From Zygnema circumcarinatum (Eukaryota; Streptophyta; Zygnematophyceae; Zygnematales; Zygnemataceae), in the NCBI GenBank assembly GCA_037447605.1, contig CM074816.1:1140095-1204094 (forward strand): DNA of 64,000 nt, read 5' to 3'. The translations under genes and the position numbers were made by a program. Below are positions 37,450 through 52,682 of the stretch, one piece after another. The notes beneath the pieces are model-generated. The model had not been told where the DNA came from and made no database searches. It saw nothing but the letters and a program-made list of their open reading frames with translations. Positions within the stretch are counted from its first letter, which is position 1. Each line of letters begins with the position of its first letter.

Positions 37450-37490
37450 GGGGGGGGGGGGGGGGGGGGTAAANNNNNNNNNNGGGTAAA
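37450..37490. other. Assembly gap: poly-G run and ten N
   Basis: A run of about 20 G ends in GGGTAAA, then ten N (37474-37483), then GGGTAAA again. The same seven bases on both sides indicate that the contig ends overlap, so the gap size of ten is a placeholder. Confidence 0.85.
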
Positions 37491-37772
37491 GAGACTTGAA
37501 GGTTAATCCAAAAGTTTCTAAGAAACATCGCAAATCGCCAAGTCCAAAGATACCTTCAATCTGCCAACAAAGGAGGCAAATTTTTTTTTTTGTTGGCCAA
37601 CATTGTCCAGGGGCTGAAAATGACCGCACACGGCCTAAGCGAGGACCGGATACATGCAAATTTTGAGCTAGAAAACAGGCGCATCCCGTACGGACAGCCT
37701 CCACGGACATTGTTATGCACCGGCTTCACAATTAAGGGGTATGGCCGAAAGGTCCAAATAAGGAGGAATCTA

Positions 37773-37929
37773 GGAGAATGATACTGCACCCCCTATTTTG
37801 GGCATTGCCCTCCCATTTTGGTTATCCCGCCCCCCTGTTTTGGATATTTCAACCCTATTTTGGATATTCCACCCAAAGGGGGTTGGGATATCCAAAATGG
37901 GGGGGGGGGGGGTTGCAGTGTCATTCTAC
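37773..37929. mobile_element. Non-autonomous hAT-like MITE, 157 bp, perfect 8-bp target duplication
   Basis: Flanked by direct repeats GGAATCTA at 37765-37772 and 37930-37937. Terminal inverted repeats match at 16 of 19 positions: left GGAGAATGATACTGCACCC, right (reverse complement) GTAGAATGACACTGCAACC. The interior repeats (A/T)TTTTGGATAT(T/C)C words in both orientations and has a G run near the right end. Eight-base duplications and short inverted repeats fit the hAT superfamily; no coding capacity. Confidence 0.85.
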
Positions 37930-39026
37930 GGAATCTAAGGGGATTCAACGCACATGGTTGTCGCGTGCTTGAAAGCGCCAATCATGTAGCGACGTCGCAT
38001 TATGGCCGATATGCTCGGTACGCCGATACTGAGAGGCCATCTCACAATGTTCACCCCCCTTCCCCTCCAGCGTTGGTGGCGGGCAGAGGTAGGGAGCTCC
38101 AGTGCTGCAGTAGTGGTAGTAGTAGTAGCAGCTGCAGTAGTTTTTTTTTTTGTAGTTTATCTCTCTTTACTACAGTCCGAGTTTTATGAAGAGGGGTTGA
38201 GCCAGAACAAGGGCTCTTATTTTTTTCGTTTTTTGGGTCGGCGACATTCGAAAAACTTCTTCTCAGATACTCTCAAAAGCATGCCAATCAATCGCGCAGA
38301 ACAACCATGATAAGAAGGGAAACAAAAGCCCATCCTCCCCCCTCCCCCTCCCCTTTCCCACTCCCCTGCCACTGCCACTTTCAAATCGACATGCCCACTC
38401 TCTCCCCACTTAAAGGTAACTCGAGTGTGTATTTCTCCTTCCTCTCAAGTACAGAGTACGTCACAAGAAGCCAAGAATCCCTTCGCTGCTTTAACTTAGC
38501 CCCACCCCCCCCTCCCTCAAGCGTGTGAGCATCACATGCTTCCCTTCAAAGTCAACGAATCCACAGTGGGAGAAAAAGCTCCCTTAAATCCAGATTCCCC
38601 AGTACACCTTAATTCCCTGAACCCTAATTCCATGTTCAATACCTGCTACACTTTTCACTTGGCCGGTCACTTTTCGAACTACAAAATGGCATCCTCTAGG
38701 ATTCCTCCTAGTCAAAGAATTATGCACTCTGCTCTACCACCCTCCACGCCTCTCTCTTCCTTTCCAACTCTCCGTCCATCCTTCCAAAACAAACCCAAAA
38801 AAAAAGGGCTGTCCCCACACCCTCCAAATGGGCTCTCCCTCTCCCACCCCCTCTCCCTCCACATCTCTCTGCATCCCCACCCATTCTCTGCTTTCTCTCT
38901 CTCTATCGCACGCAGCCTCGAACACTTCCACTCTCCATCCGAAGGTCCAGAATTCAAAGTACGCGTCTTCCTCTCTCTCTCTCTCTCTGTCTCTCTCTCC
39001 CGCAGCCTCCAACGCTCTCCCACTTT

Positions 39027-41553
39027 TCATCCAAAGATCGAGATTCCAAAGTATGCACTGCATAATATCCCCACTCCCACTGTGATAGCGATGAGAGAGG
39101 CGAAGAGAGAGAGGCGGTGAGTGAGCCACGGAACCCTCTTGTGGAGGGCGGAGCTGCAAGACCCTATGAAGGCCGTGTACGTGCCCATAGCCAGCACAGT
39201 CCCCAGCAAAAACATAACCAAAAATGCCCCTCCTGCAACTTTCGACGGAAAAGCAAGCGCGGGAAGAATGACAAGGAGTGCGTCCGGCTGCAATCCATGC
39301 ACGATTCCTGTTGCAAATGTCGCTAAACTGAAAGCTTGTTGATCGGACGCAAAGACAACTGCTCCCGGCTGTGCGAGACACTCTGCATCATCCGGACTGC
39401 AGGTGATGTGCTGATGCTGAGACTCATAAAACCCCATCGCTCCAATAGTGATGAGGGTAAGCCCCACCACTCGCGAACCCCATGTTCGGATTAAGTCCAA
39501 GTGAAGTCTGTCGCGAAAAATAACAAAAATAGCCCCAAATAGGACCTGACCCACGTCGTGTCCGCACCCCCAAAGAGCCCCAATCGCCGCTGATTGGAGG
39601 CGGGTTCTCCCAATAGAGAGAGGGGCGAGAGCTGCGAGGTGGTCGGGACCCGAAAGGGTGTGAACGAGACCCGCTAGGAGGCCCGCCCAGGCGGAGGCGA
39701 AGAGGGAGGAGTCGGAGAGGCTGTGGGAGGCTCCCTCTCCCACAGAGAGAGCCACTTTGTGATGGCCCACATGGGCTTGCGCTATGGCGGGACGCAGGCA
39801 GGCGGCCACAACCAGGGCTATGGCGACCAGGCGGAGGGCGCGGAAAATCTGCAGAGGGAGGGAGGGAGGGAGGGAGGTGAGGTGAGGGAGAAAGAGTGGG
39901 GGGAGGGAGAGGGAGAGGTGTTGGGGGGGGCGGGGGGGTTCAGGGAAGAAGGGGGAGAAGGGGGTTGAGATGGTGGGAAGAGACGGGGGGTAGAGGGAGG
40001 GAAGGGGAAGGGTGAGGTGGGAGGGAGGGAAAGGGGGAGAGACAGGAGGTGATAGACGGAGGACAGATCAGGGGAGAGCGGATGGGGGAGAGGGGGAAGG
40101 GGAAATGGGAGGGAGAATGGGCGGGAAGTGGTGGGATGAGGGAAGAGAAGCAAAGGGAAAGGAGGAAAGGAAGGGTGGGAGGGTGGGGATAATGCAGGGA
40201 TTCGAGAAGGGGGGGTAATTTAGAGAGGAATGAGCAAAACGAGGAAGCGCTTAAATTGGGGCGAGAGTGCTTAAACGAGGGAAAAAATAGAAATAAGAGT
40301 GAAAGAGAAGGAACCAGGTGGGAGAAGAGAGGGAAAAAGTAGGGGACAGAGGGTTGGGTGGGAGAGGAAAGCGAAAGAGAGGGAGAGAGAGAGGTAAGGG
40401 GAGCTAGAAGAAGGAGCAGCAGAAGGGTGAAAGGGAGGAAAGAGACCGGGAGTTGGAGGGACAAGGAGAAGGGGCCAAAGGAAAGAATTGTGACGAAGGA
40501 AGCAGGAGAGAGTGAACGAGAGGAAGACGGAGAGAGAGACATGAGAAGACGAGAAAAAAGCATAACAGAAAGGCGGAAAGAGTCACGCACAGAGAAAGAG
40601 ATGGAGCAAGGAAAAGGCTCCAAAAAAAGGAAAAATGGCGGAAAAGGTGCTAGGTGCCTAGGAAATGAAAAGGATTGGGAGTCGGAGCAGAGTGGAAAAA
40701 ACGAGATGGAGAGAGAGAGAGAGGAGAGAGAGAGAGCGAGAGAGAGAGAGAAAGACAAAAGAAAGAGAGAGCGAGAGAGCGGTGGGGGAGAGGAGGGATG
40801 ACTTGTGTGCAAGGGACATTGCCATTAGAGGAAAGTAAGCCTCATCCCCAATGCAGGAAAGAATAACTCAAAAGGAGGAGACCTAGAACATCTCAAATCC
40901 TCGGGCGTTCAAATTTGACGACAACGAAATAGTAGACCACTGTGAACGCCTGCACTATCAAAAGGTCCCTCTCTGGGGGGAAAAAGGGGGAGGAAGAGAA
41001 AAAAAAATATAAAATTAAAACTTTCAAGCGAACTCACCCAGGCTCTCCCTGAGTCTGCGCCCGCGCCCTCTCCCACAGCCGCGCTCTCCTGCGGCTGCAC
41101 GAATCTGAAGAACCTCTCCCACCCTCTCTCTCCTGTTCGCTCTCCCTCCTCTCTCTCTCTCTCCCCCCCTCTACCTTCTCCCACACTCTCTCCAAAACCC
41201 TCTCCTGCACCCTCTCCCGCTCCTGCACCCGCAACGCAAGCCATGGCTGCCACCACCCTCTCTCTCCTCCACAACACCGCCTTCCTGGCCCTTAACCCTA
41301 AACCTGCAGTCGTACTTTCCGGAGGAGCCGGCACGTGGCACCACTCCCTCCGCCCCCCACCAGTCCCGCACTCTCCGCTGGCAGACATCTTCACCGACTG
41401 CAGCAGCCATGGCGCCGCCTCCTTCCTCCCTAAACCCCTAGAAACCCTAGAAATCCTAAGTTTAAGGGCCACGTCAGCACCTGCATACAGCCCCCCGCAC
41501 TGCCCCAGCGCATGCGCGCTGAGCTGGCCTGACATGGGGGCGCCACGTGGCAC
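39027..41553 (-). CDS. Plastid NiCo/UreH-type membrane transporter family protein
   Basis: Two exons on the minus strand: 41038-41553 (N-terminal, start uncertain) and 39027-39848; the junction is phase 0 at W|IFRALRLVAIALVV. The second exon encodes the whole transporter: AQAHVGHHKVAL, HTLSGPDHLAALAPLSIGRT, GALWGCGHDVGQVLFGAIF, WGSRVVGLTLITIGAMGFYE, FATFATGIVHGLQPDALLV-type segment, FLVMFLLGTVLAMGTYT and a final hydrophobic helix. His/Asp in HTLSGPDH and GHD are the expected metal-handling residues of the nickel/cobalt transporter family. Plant homologues annotated 'high-affinity nickel-transport family' are plastid proteins; the ion carried is not established. Exon 1 is low in acidic residues at first, then becomes Gly/Glu/Arg-rich because it runs through a CT tract; possible starts are 41553, 41535 and 41388. 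Confidence 0.85.
39849..41037. repeat. GA-rich intron of the NiCo transporter gene
   Basis: Nearly 1 kb of purine-rich plus-strand sequence with GGGAGGGAGGGA and GAGAGAGA subregions. Confidence 0.75.
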
Positions 41554-42691
41554 CGCACGAGGGCTTAGGGTTTAAGGATGGGCTTTGGGAGGAGGCCAAT
41601 GAGAGCCTGCCAGGTGGCACTCCCTCAGCGCCTCCGGCCGGGCGGGAGCTTCGCTGGAAAAAGGGTTCAAGGAAGGGCGCGGAGGGGCTTTGGAGGGGGG
41701 TTTGGATCAGGGTTCAGGGACGAGGCCAGGGCGTAGGAGTCTAGGATCGATGACATGGCGTAAGAGGATTGGCCGAGGGAGATTTGATATCATAAAATGA
41801 TGATGTGGCACAGCCGGCAGAGGGTTTGCCGCCCGGTGGCCAGCCGGCCGGTAACTGACGTGGATGTCGGTGGCTCTGCGTCAACGAATTAGAGGCTGGC
41901 GTCACACGTGCAAAAATGTGGAGGACACATTTTTGGCGCGTGCCTCTGCTGAGGTGGATGTGCTAACGTGGCAGAAAGGACAGGGCTGGCGAACGGAACT
42001 GGTGTTCTATGATCAATTTCGTCGAGAAAGCTGTTTGTGGTTCCGTTGTTCGCATGTGTGACGTGACATGTAACGGAGCCATGTTCCAAATCAACGGATA
42101 ACCGTCACATGTGAAACCTGGGATGCGAAATTGTTCTCATGGCTATCTATGTTCCTAAGGAGAATTATTTTGACGAAGACCGGCTCAAATGAACAAGCCA
42201 GTAATATATATATATATATATAGGAATGAAGATTCATAACATTGATATTATAGCTTGTAAAGTTACATTCACAGTAAAAAATTGTAAATTGTAAATTGTA
42301 TTGCCTAGATCTCAACATCACAAAAATAATTCATTTTTTCATTTAAAGAATTAAAAATCAACGGATTTCAGCACTGGACGGACATGGAACCCCTCCTAGA
42401 ACCATGAACATCACCCTCATCCCAAGTTATACCCTATTTGGACCCTTTCCCAGTAAGACCAATAATATCCCAGCACTGAAGGAGGCCCTACTCCTCCATC
42501 CTTCCTTCATCTCCGAATTCGATCCTCATTTTATTTTTTTCTTCTCTCCTCTCCCCTTTCAGAAATGGAGTCACCACAAAAATTTCGATCTCCTGCATCC
42601 TAAAAAGAAAAATGAAAAAGTAGTAACGGAAAAAAAAAGGGGAAAATCAATCTGGCAAGCAAACTGTTCAATACTTATCCTACACCCGCCT

Positions 42692-42743
<52 letters not shown>

Positions 42744-42970
42744 TCCTCCCTCACTCTTTCCTCCCCCTCTCTCACTCTCACACTCCCTCTCTCGCTCCCT
42801 CTCTCCCTCCCTCTCCCCCTCTCTCTTCCCCCCTCTCTTTCACTCTCTCCTCTCTCTCTCCCTCTCTCTCCCCCACCCTCCCCCTCCCTCCCTCTTCTCT
42901 CTCACCCTCTCTTCCCCCCCCCACCCTCCCCCTCCCACCCTCCCTCCCTCCCTCCCTCCCGCCCGCCCTC
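41554..42970. other. Intergenic: AT microsatellite and long CT tract
   Basis: GCCACGTGGC at 41542-41551 and a CCAAT-N9-CCAGG near-composite at about 41597-41615. (AT)n at 42206-42223. CT-rich sequence at 42680-42970 continues into the PP2C stop codon. No gene seen. Confidence 0.6.
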
Positions 42971-47041
<4,071 letters not shown>

Positions 47042-49041
47042 GCGTCCCTCCGTTGTGGAAATCCAGTTCCAAATTTTTAACTTTGACGGGTTCTATGTGT
47101 AGTTTGAGGGGTCAGCGTGGCGGCGGCATCGCACCAGAACCGCAGGTTTTATTTCTGACGTCTGTTGGCGGGCGCTGGTCTCGCTCCCGCTCTCTCTCTC
47201 TCTCGCTCTCGCCCCCCTGCGCTCTCTTTCAGACAGTCTCTTAGATTTTCCTTTATCTCTTTGCGCTGTTTGCCCCTTCCACTCTCTCCCTCTCTGTCTC
47301 AAATCCTCCCTCACCTCCTCTAGCTCTCTCCCCCTCCTACTCTCACTCACCCTACCTCTCCCCCTCTCCCTCTCCCTCTCCCTCTCTCCCTCTCCCTCTC
47401 CCTCTCCCTCTTCCTCCTCTCTGCCTGTCTTTCCCTCTCTCCCCGTCCTACTTGGCGTCACCCCCCTCCCCCCTTCCTCCCCCCGCGGGCAGCAGAAAGT
47501 AAACTAAATTAAGCCTCTAGTCAAATCTGCAGCACAAAGGGCGTGGAGGCGGACTACAATGGTAATATATTTCGCCTGTTTCAATTTTTATAATGTAACT
47601 TTATTGAGGGTAACTCCATCAAACTTGGAAGGGCGGTCACGTCACGCGCCGACGAAGTGCTACGTGTCGGCTGGACGCTGGTACATCCACCACGTGGCAG
47701 ACGGCCAGCCCTCTCACCGACACAAACAGCCGATAGAAAAATACGCACTTTGTCGGTTGTGCGCCGCGTGGCAGGTGGATCCTTCAGAATCGTTTGGATC
47801 CACGCCATTCGCTGCTGCGCAGATCGCGTCGGCGGTTGACTTTTGCGACCAGGGCCAACGGGGGTCTCCATGATCATCTCTCCGTTCAAATGTGGAGCCA
47901 ATAAGTCGACCACGTCATCACTACGACGGGCTCTGATTGGGCGTGATGTGGCCTGCTCGGACTTGATGCAACGTGTCGAGTGTCTTGTTTGTGTACGATT
48001 AGTTGCAAAATTTTCAGTATGTTATACGACAAAACATAGATTCTGCTGGTGCAGCGTGGGCGGCAGCCAGCCACAGGCAGGCGCACGCGATCGTGGAAAT
48101 ATCTTTGGAAGTGGAGTATCGGCTGTCACGTGGACCAATCAGAGGCGCAATAACTGGGCGGCACTTGATCTTGCGGAGCTCTAGAAAGTTCTTATTTGCT
48201 ACAAAACCGACATGTACGAACACAAGAAGTGGACGGAAACGTACGGACAGCACAACATTGAACGGCTCGTATGCACTAATGAGGTGAAATCGACGGCTGT
48301 TGCTTGACACGTGCTAGCGGACAAGGCCGTGCTGCCTCAACCGTTTGCTGTCGTGTCGGAATCGCGACAGCATAGGGCGTCACTCTCAGGTCATAGGGAC
48401 ACTTGGCAGTTGTAGACCGTCGACACGTATCGTGATATGATTACATGGTCGGCGGCACGTGAGCGTGTCCGAACTTCGTTGGAATTGTACGGCGGACATG
48501 GGGCTATGGCATAGCATGTATGAGACATAGCTGCAGTGCCGCATGGGGTCATGCCATGCCGACAGCGTCACATCATCCCGCATGGAATGGGGCCATGCGG
48601 ACATGGTCCTCACACTTTTACACGGGGGCGTGGGAGTCTTGAGCCACCATCTTTTCGTTTTTTTAGAAAGTTAGGAATTCTCAAATGGAGACTCGCCACG
48701 TAGACAAGATTGAACTCTTGCCAGATCCTCATTTGAAGACAGTCGGCAATAGTTCGAAGTGGAGAAAGGCCTGATGGCCTGAGGCTTGACCATGGGCGCA
48801 TGGCGGCTCTGGAGCATGGCACGGCATGGGGTCATGGGGGATGGCATGGCATGGCATGGCACGACATGGCATGGTAGAACACAGCCGCATGCGGCATCAC
48901 TCGCATGGTCTCATGCCCATCAAACACCATCATGATACAACCCCACAAAAAAACTCCATTTTTTTTCCTCGTCTTTCCCTCTCAAAAAGCCCCCCACCCC
49001 CCCCCCCCTCCATACTGAAACCCTGCCCGTCCCTCCCTCCC
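47042..49041. other. Intergenic with CT tract, ACGTG words and (GGCAT)n repeats
   Basis: CT-rich stretch at 47180-47450; several CACGTGG/CCAAT words at 47645-48140 without an exact composite; (ATGGC)n and related CATGG words at 48790-48880. ORFs on the minus strand around 47600-47900 look protein-like over short distances but match nothing I recognise. Confidence 0.5.
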
Positions 49042-50262
49042 TCACGAGCGCGGCCTTTTGCCCCTCTGCCCGTCGGAGCCCCCTTCGCTTCCGCGCTTCC
49101 GTTTTCCGTCAAAACTTTTCCCCCCCCTCGCCCCCTTTCCGCCCCGCCCTCCGCTTTCCGTATTTTGGCGCCCGAACCTTCCCGGGTCCGCGCCCCGCTC
49201 TCCTCCGGAACTCGCCCTTTTGCCCTCCGAATTTTGACCTGATTTTCTTTCCTGCCCCCTTCCCCCCCTCCCCCTCCCCCTTCCAAAGCCTCTCGTTTTG
49301 GCTCCTCCCCGCCCTCCTCTAGGGCCCGACGATGAGAGGAAGCCTGAAAATAATAGCAATATATACATCAAAGGAAAGTAAATAACATGGGATTTTTCAA
49401 AGCAACGTTGCTCTAATAGCATATAAACCCCAAAAATCTCCAATTAAAATTCCGTTTTCGGAGGTTTGGGTTTCTGGGGCTTTCAATGTACGGTGTTCCT
49501 TTTGAAATTTTGATTCACACCCAAATACTCTCCACTTTAATTAATCAAAAATAAAAAAAACAATAGCGCTCAAATTAGAATTTCAACGTACCTGGGTCCG
49601 GCTCTTCGCCAACTTCTTGTCGGTAATATTCTGCATCATCGTCTGCTTCCCATTCCTTTTCCTCTCCCACTCCCTCTCCCTCTCCTTCATCATCACTATC
49701 GTCATCGTCGTCTTCGGTAGTCCCTCTTTTCTCCCTGCACCATACCATCTTCCAAGACTTAGAAACCCTCCGATCCCTACAACATCTTAAACATAGAAAC
49801 CGCCATTGCTGTAAACCTAACTTTGGTTTTTCACCTTAGAAGCCTAAAGACCCTAAACCCTAACTCTCTTCAAGGGGCTGAATTCAACCTCAATTTCGCA
49901 AAAAAATCTACGTTGGGATCAACTTCTATTCATGAACCCATCAAACTAAGGCGCACTCTCATTTCCAAACAACATAAAGCAACAAAAGGAAACAAAGTCC
50001 TCTAAGGCAATACCTGCTTCTAGGGTTTAGTTAGTCAGTCAGTCAGTTAGTTAGTCAGCTCCCCCCTTACTTCTTTTTCCGCCGTACATTCGCCTCCTGT
50101 TCAGCGCGCCGCTGCGTCTTTAGAGCCGTCCTTGCCGCAATTTTGGCTTTTAGCTCCGCCACCTCTTCAGGAGTCTTCTTCACTGAAACGCAAAGGAACG
50201 AGAGAGGAAGGGAGAGAGTCAAAGGGGGGAGAGAGAGGCGGAGAGGAGGAGAGAGTGCGTTA

Positions 50263-50345
<83 letters not shown>

Positions 50346-52682
50346 CAGAGGCAGAGGCAGCTTACCGTGTTGATGGTACATGACGGCGCCCCCGCAGAGG
50401 CCCTCCTCCACCTTGAGGAGGGAGAGGGAGCCGCGGGCCACCTGTGCAGCGTGCAGCCCACCTCCTCCTCCCTGCGCCCGGGGCCAACTTGCCCGCCGAC
50501 ACCTGCAGCGACGCGGCGGAAGACATACTCGCTGACTGGGGACCCGGCACCGCCTGTGGGGGGGAGGGAGGGAGGGAGGGAGGGAGGGAGGGAGGGAGGG
50601 AGGGAGGGAGGGAGGGAGGGAGGGAGGGAGGGAGGGAGAGAGGGAGAGAGGGAGAGAGGGAAGGCAAAGAGGGAGGGAGAGAGGGAGGGAGGGAAGGAAG
50701 GCAAAGAGGGATGGAGAGAGGGAAGGCGAAGAGGGAGGGAGACAGGGAGGGCAAAGAGGAAGGAAGGGAAGGCAAAGAAGGAAGAGGGAGGGAGACAGTT
50801 CAGACGCTATAAGGGGGAGGGCAGGGAGCAGGGGAGGAGAGGGGGATGGGAAGGAGACTGCCGTCTCTCTCACCTGGTTACAAACTCGCTGACGTCAGTG
50901 AGCGCGCTGAGGTCCGGCAGTTTCCTTCTCTGCACGAGGCGGCGGATGCTGCGAGACACTCCCACGGGCTGCGCGCTGACGCTGTAGTGACGTAAGTCTA
51001 AGAGGCCGGTCTCCGGGCGGTAGTTGAGGAGGAGAACGCGCTGACAGGTGGCGAGTTTCACCTGTTACAGCATTCCTCCCGGTTACTCTCTCTCTCTCTC
51101 CTTCTCCGTCGCTCTCTCTCTCTCCCTCTCCTCTGTCCTCTGTCCCTCTCCTCTGTCCTCTCTCCCTCTCCTCTGTCCTCTGTTCCTCTCCTCTGTCCTC
51201 TCTCCATCTCCTCTGTCCTCTCTCCCTCTCCTCTGTCCTCTCTCCCTCTCCTTCTCTGTCTCGCTCTTTCGCTTCTGTTTCCCCCCTCTTCCTCTCCGTC
51301 TCTCTACTCTGAGTCCTGTTCCTCTCCTTCTCTGTCTAGCTCACTCTGTCATCTCTCCCTCTCCTACTCTGCCCCCCTACCTATCCCCACCTGTTTGCCT
51401 CTCCCTCAGCCGTGCCAGCCTGCTCCATTCATCCGTCTCGCCCTTCTACTAACTCTCTCCGCCTTCTGTTTTTCTCACTACCTGCCACTCGTTCTCCTCC
51501 ACCCTCCTGCTTCCCTCCCCTCCTCTCCCGCTCCCTCTCCTCCTCCCCTCCCCCTCTCCTCCCCCCCCCAGCATACCGTGTTGACATTGATGGCAGGGAA
51601 CATGTTTTGGAACATGATAGTGATGAGCTTCAGATGCTCCTCCGCTCCGGAAAGGCCGTTCATCACTACCTGCATTCCATCTTCCACCCGTTCCCTCCCA
51701 CACATCTCCATCACAAACTACCCTCAAAACCCTAAATATCGAAAAACCCACAATTTCACAAGCGCCCCATATCCTTTCTCCTTTCATTAACCTCCCTTAA
51801 CCCCCCCCCCCCCCCTCCCCCCCCGGATGCAATTTCTTCCATTATTTCCTCTAACAAACCCTAAAACCTGTCAATGTAACCCAATATCCGCTCACAAGGG
51901 GCGGGCTGTCGAACATGCTTGTGGGCGCTCTTGGTCGAATCTGCGCCTTTAAAATGTCGGCTGCGAGGGAGTATTCCAAAACTTTGAATGTGAGAGTCGG
52001 CCCCCGCGGCGTCCTTGCAATTCTCAAGTAGGGAGCTTCGCGCGTGGCGGTGAGGATAAGGAAGTGGGTAACGCCCAGAGGGCCCGACACATGCAGGAAA
52101 TCTTTCACGCTGTTCCGTCGCGATTCCTGAAACCGGAGGAGAACGGAACGGAAGCGCACATGGAACGGCAAGGGGGGAGGGCAGGGGAGGGGAGGGGAGG
52201 AGAGGAGAGGAGGGGAGAGGAGAGGAGGGTGGACGGGAAAGTTGAGTAAAGGGAAGGGTTGGAGGGAGGAGTGGGAAGTAGAAGTGAGAGTTTGGGATTT
52301 TTTGGTTTGCCTAAGCGGATTTTAGGGAGTGAGAAGTGACGATAGTTACACTTTTTGCCCACTTGATCTTATCGATAGGAAAAGAATATGCAACTGAAGA
52401 CCTATCGACAAATCCATTAAGAAAACCAAGAAAAGGAACGAGAAACTTAAAAAAATACATCAAATTTATATCCATTAAAATTCAAACAAGGAATAAAATA
52501 CAGGGCGACGAAGGAATTACTTTGAGTCGTTTGGCGGTATTTGGCATCATGACATTCCGCAAATCTCTCTCCAAAAGGCGCAAATTCAGTTCCAGATTTC
52601 CGCGCGAAAAAACAAAACTTTTCGGCACTTTGTCCTCTCGACGCACCGCCACCTCCCCCGCTGCCTCGGGCCTCTTCTTCTT
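49042..52682 (-). CDS. PPAN: Peter Pan / SSF1 Brix-domain ribosome biogenesis protein, first exon unresolved
   Basis: Nucleolar factor for 60S subunit and pre-rRNA maturation. Exons on the minus strand: 52521-52682, 51896-52126, 51577-51669, 50874-51061, 50366-50553, 50071-50182, 49592-49734, 49042-49343; phases agree (473 codons). Conserved words: DKVPKSFVFSRG, KDFLHVSGPLGVTHFLIL, RTPRGPTLTFKVLEYSLAAD, VMNGLSGAEEHLKLITIMFQ, MFPAINVNTVKLATCQRVLL, LDLRHYSVSAQPVGVSR, LPDLSALTDVSEFVT, LSLLKVEEGLCGGAVMYHQH and KKTPEEVAELKAK, AEYYRQEVGEEPDP. An acidic run and an RGG/Gly-Arg-rich tail end the protein. The exon with the start codon (expected basic MG.. segment) must lie upstream of 52690 and was not found. 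In exon 50366-50553 the first half translates to an unusual Arg/Cys-rich segment, whereas a second frame gives a more family-like Ser/Ala sequence; an indel cannot be excluded. Confidence 0.92.
50270..50345 (+). repeat. (GA)n microsatellite in PPAN intron
   Basis: About 75 bp of pure GA dinucleotide; a (GGGA)n tetramer run follows in the next intron at 50563-50640. Confidence 0.9.
51110..51255 (+). repeat. Tandem CTCCTCTGTCCTCT repeat in PPAN intron
   Basis: About eight copies of an 18-20 bp unit CTCCTCTGTCCTCTSTCCCT in the intron between exons 51577-51669 and 50874-51061. Confidence 0.8.

Larger units (their letters stand above)
36339..39026. other. Intergenic with GA tracts, assembly gap and MITE
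   Basis: GA tracts at 36680-37060, a cluster of ACGTGG/CATTGG words at 37136-37180, a poly-G run and 10-base N gap at 37450-37483, the hAT-like MITE at 37773-37929, CT-rich sequence at 38330-39000. The missing 5' exon of the epimerase may lie between 36339 and 37770; I could not identify it. Confidence 0.6.

Noticed and set aside
37474-37483. Run of N as a biological feature
   Set aside because: A scaffold placeholder between overlapping contig ends.
41243-41575. Plus-strand ORF MAATTLSLLHNTAFLAL... that looks like a transit peptide
   Set aside because: It is antisense to exon 1 of the NiCo transporter, whose donor phase fits the downstream exon; no following plus-strand exon was seen.
47581-47913. 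Minus-strand ORF of 110 codons
   Set aside because: Short, no recognised motif, and overlaps several ACGTG/CCAAT words; no splice partners.
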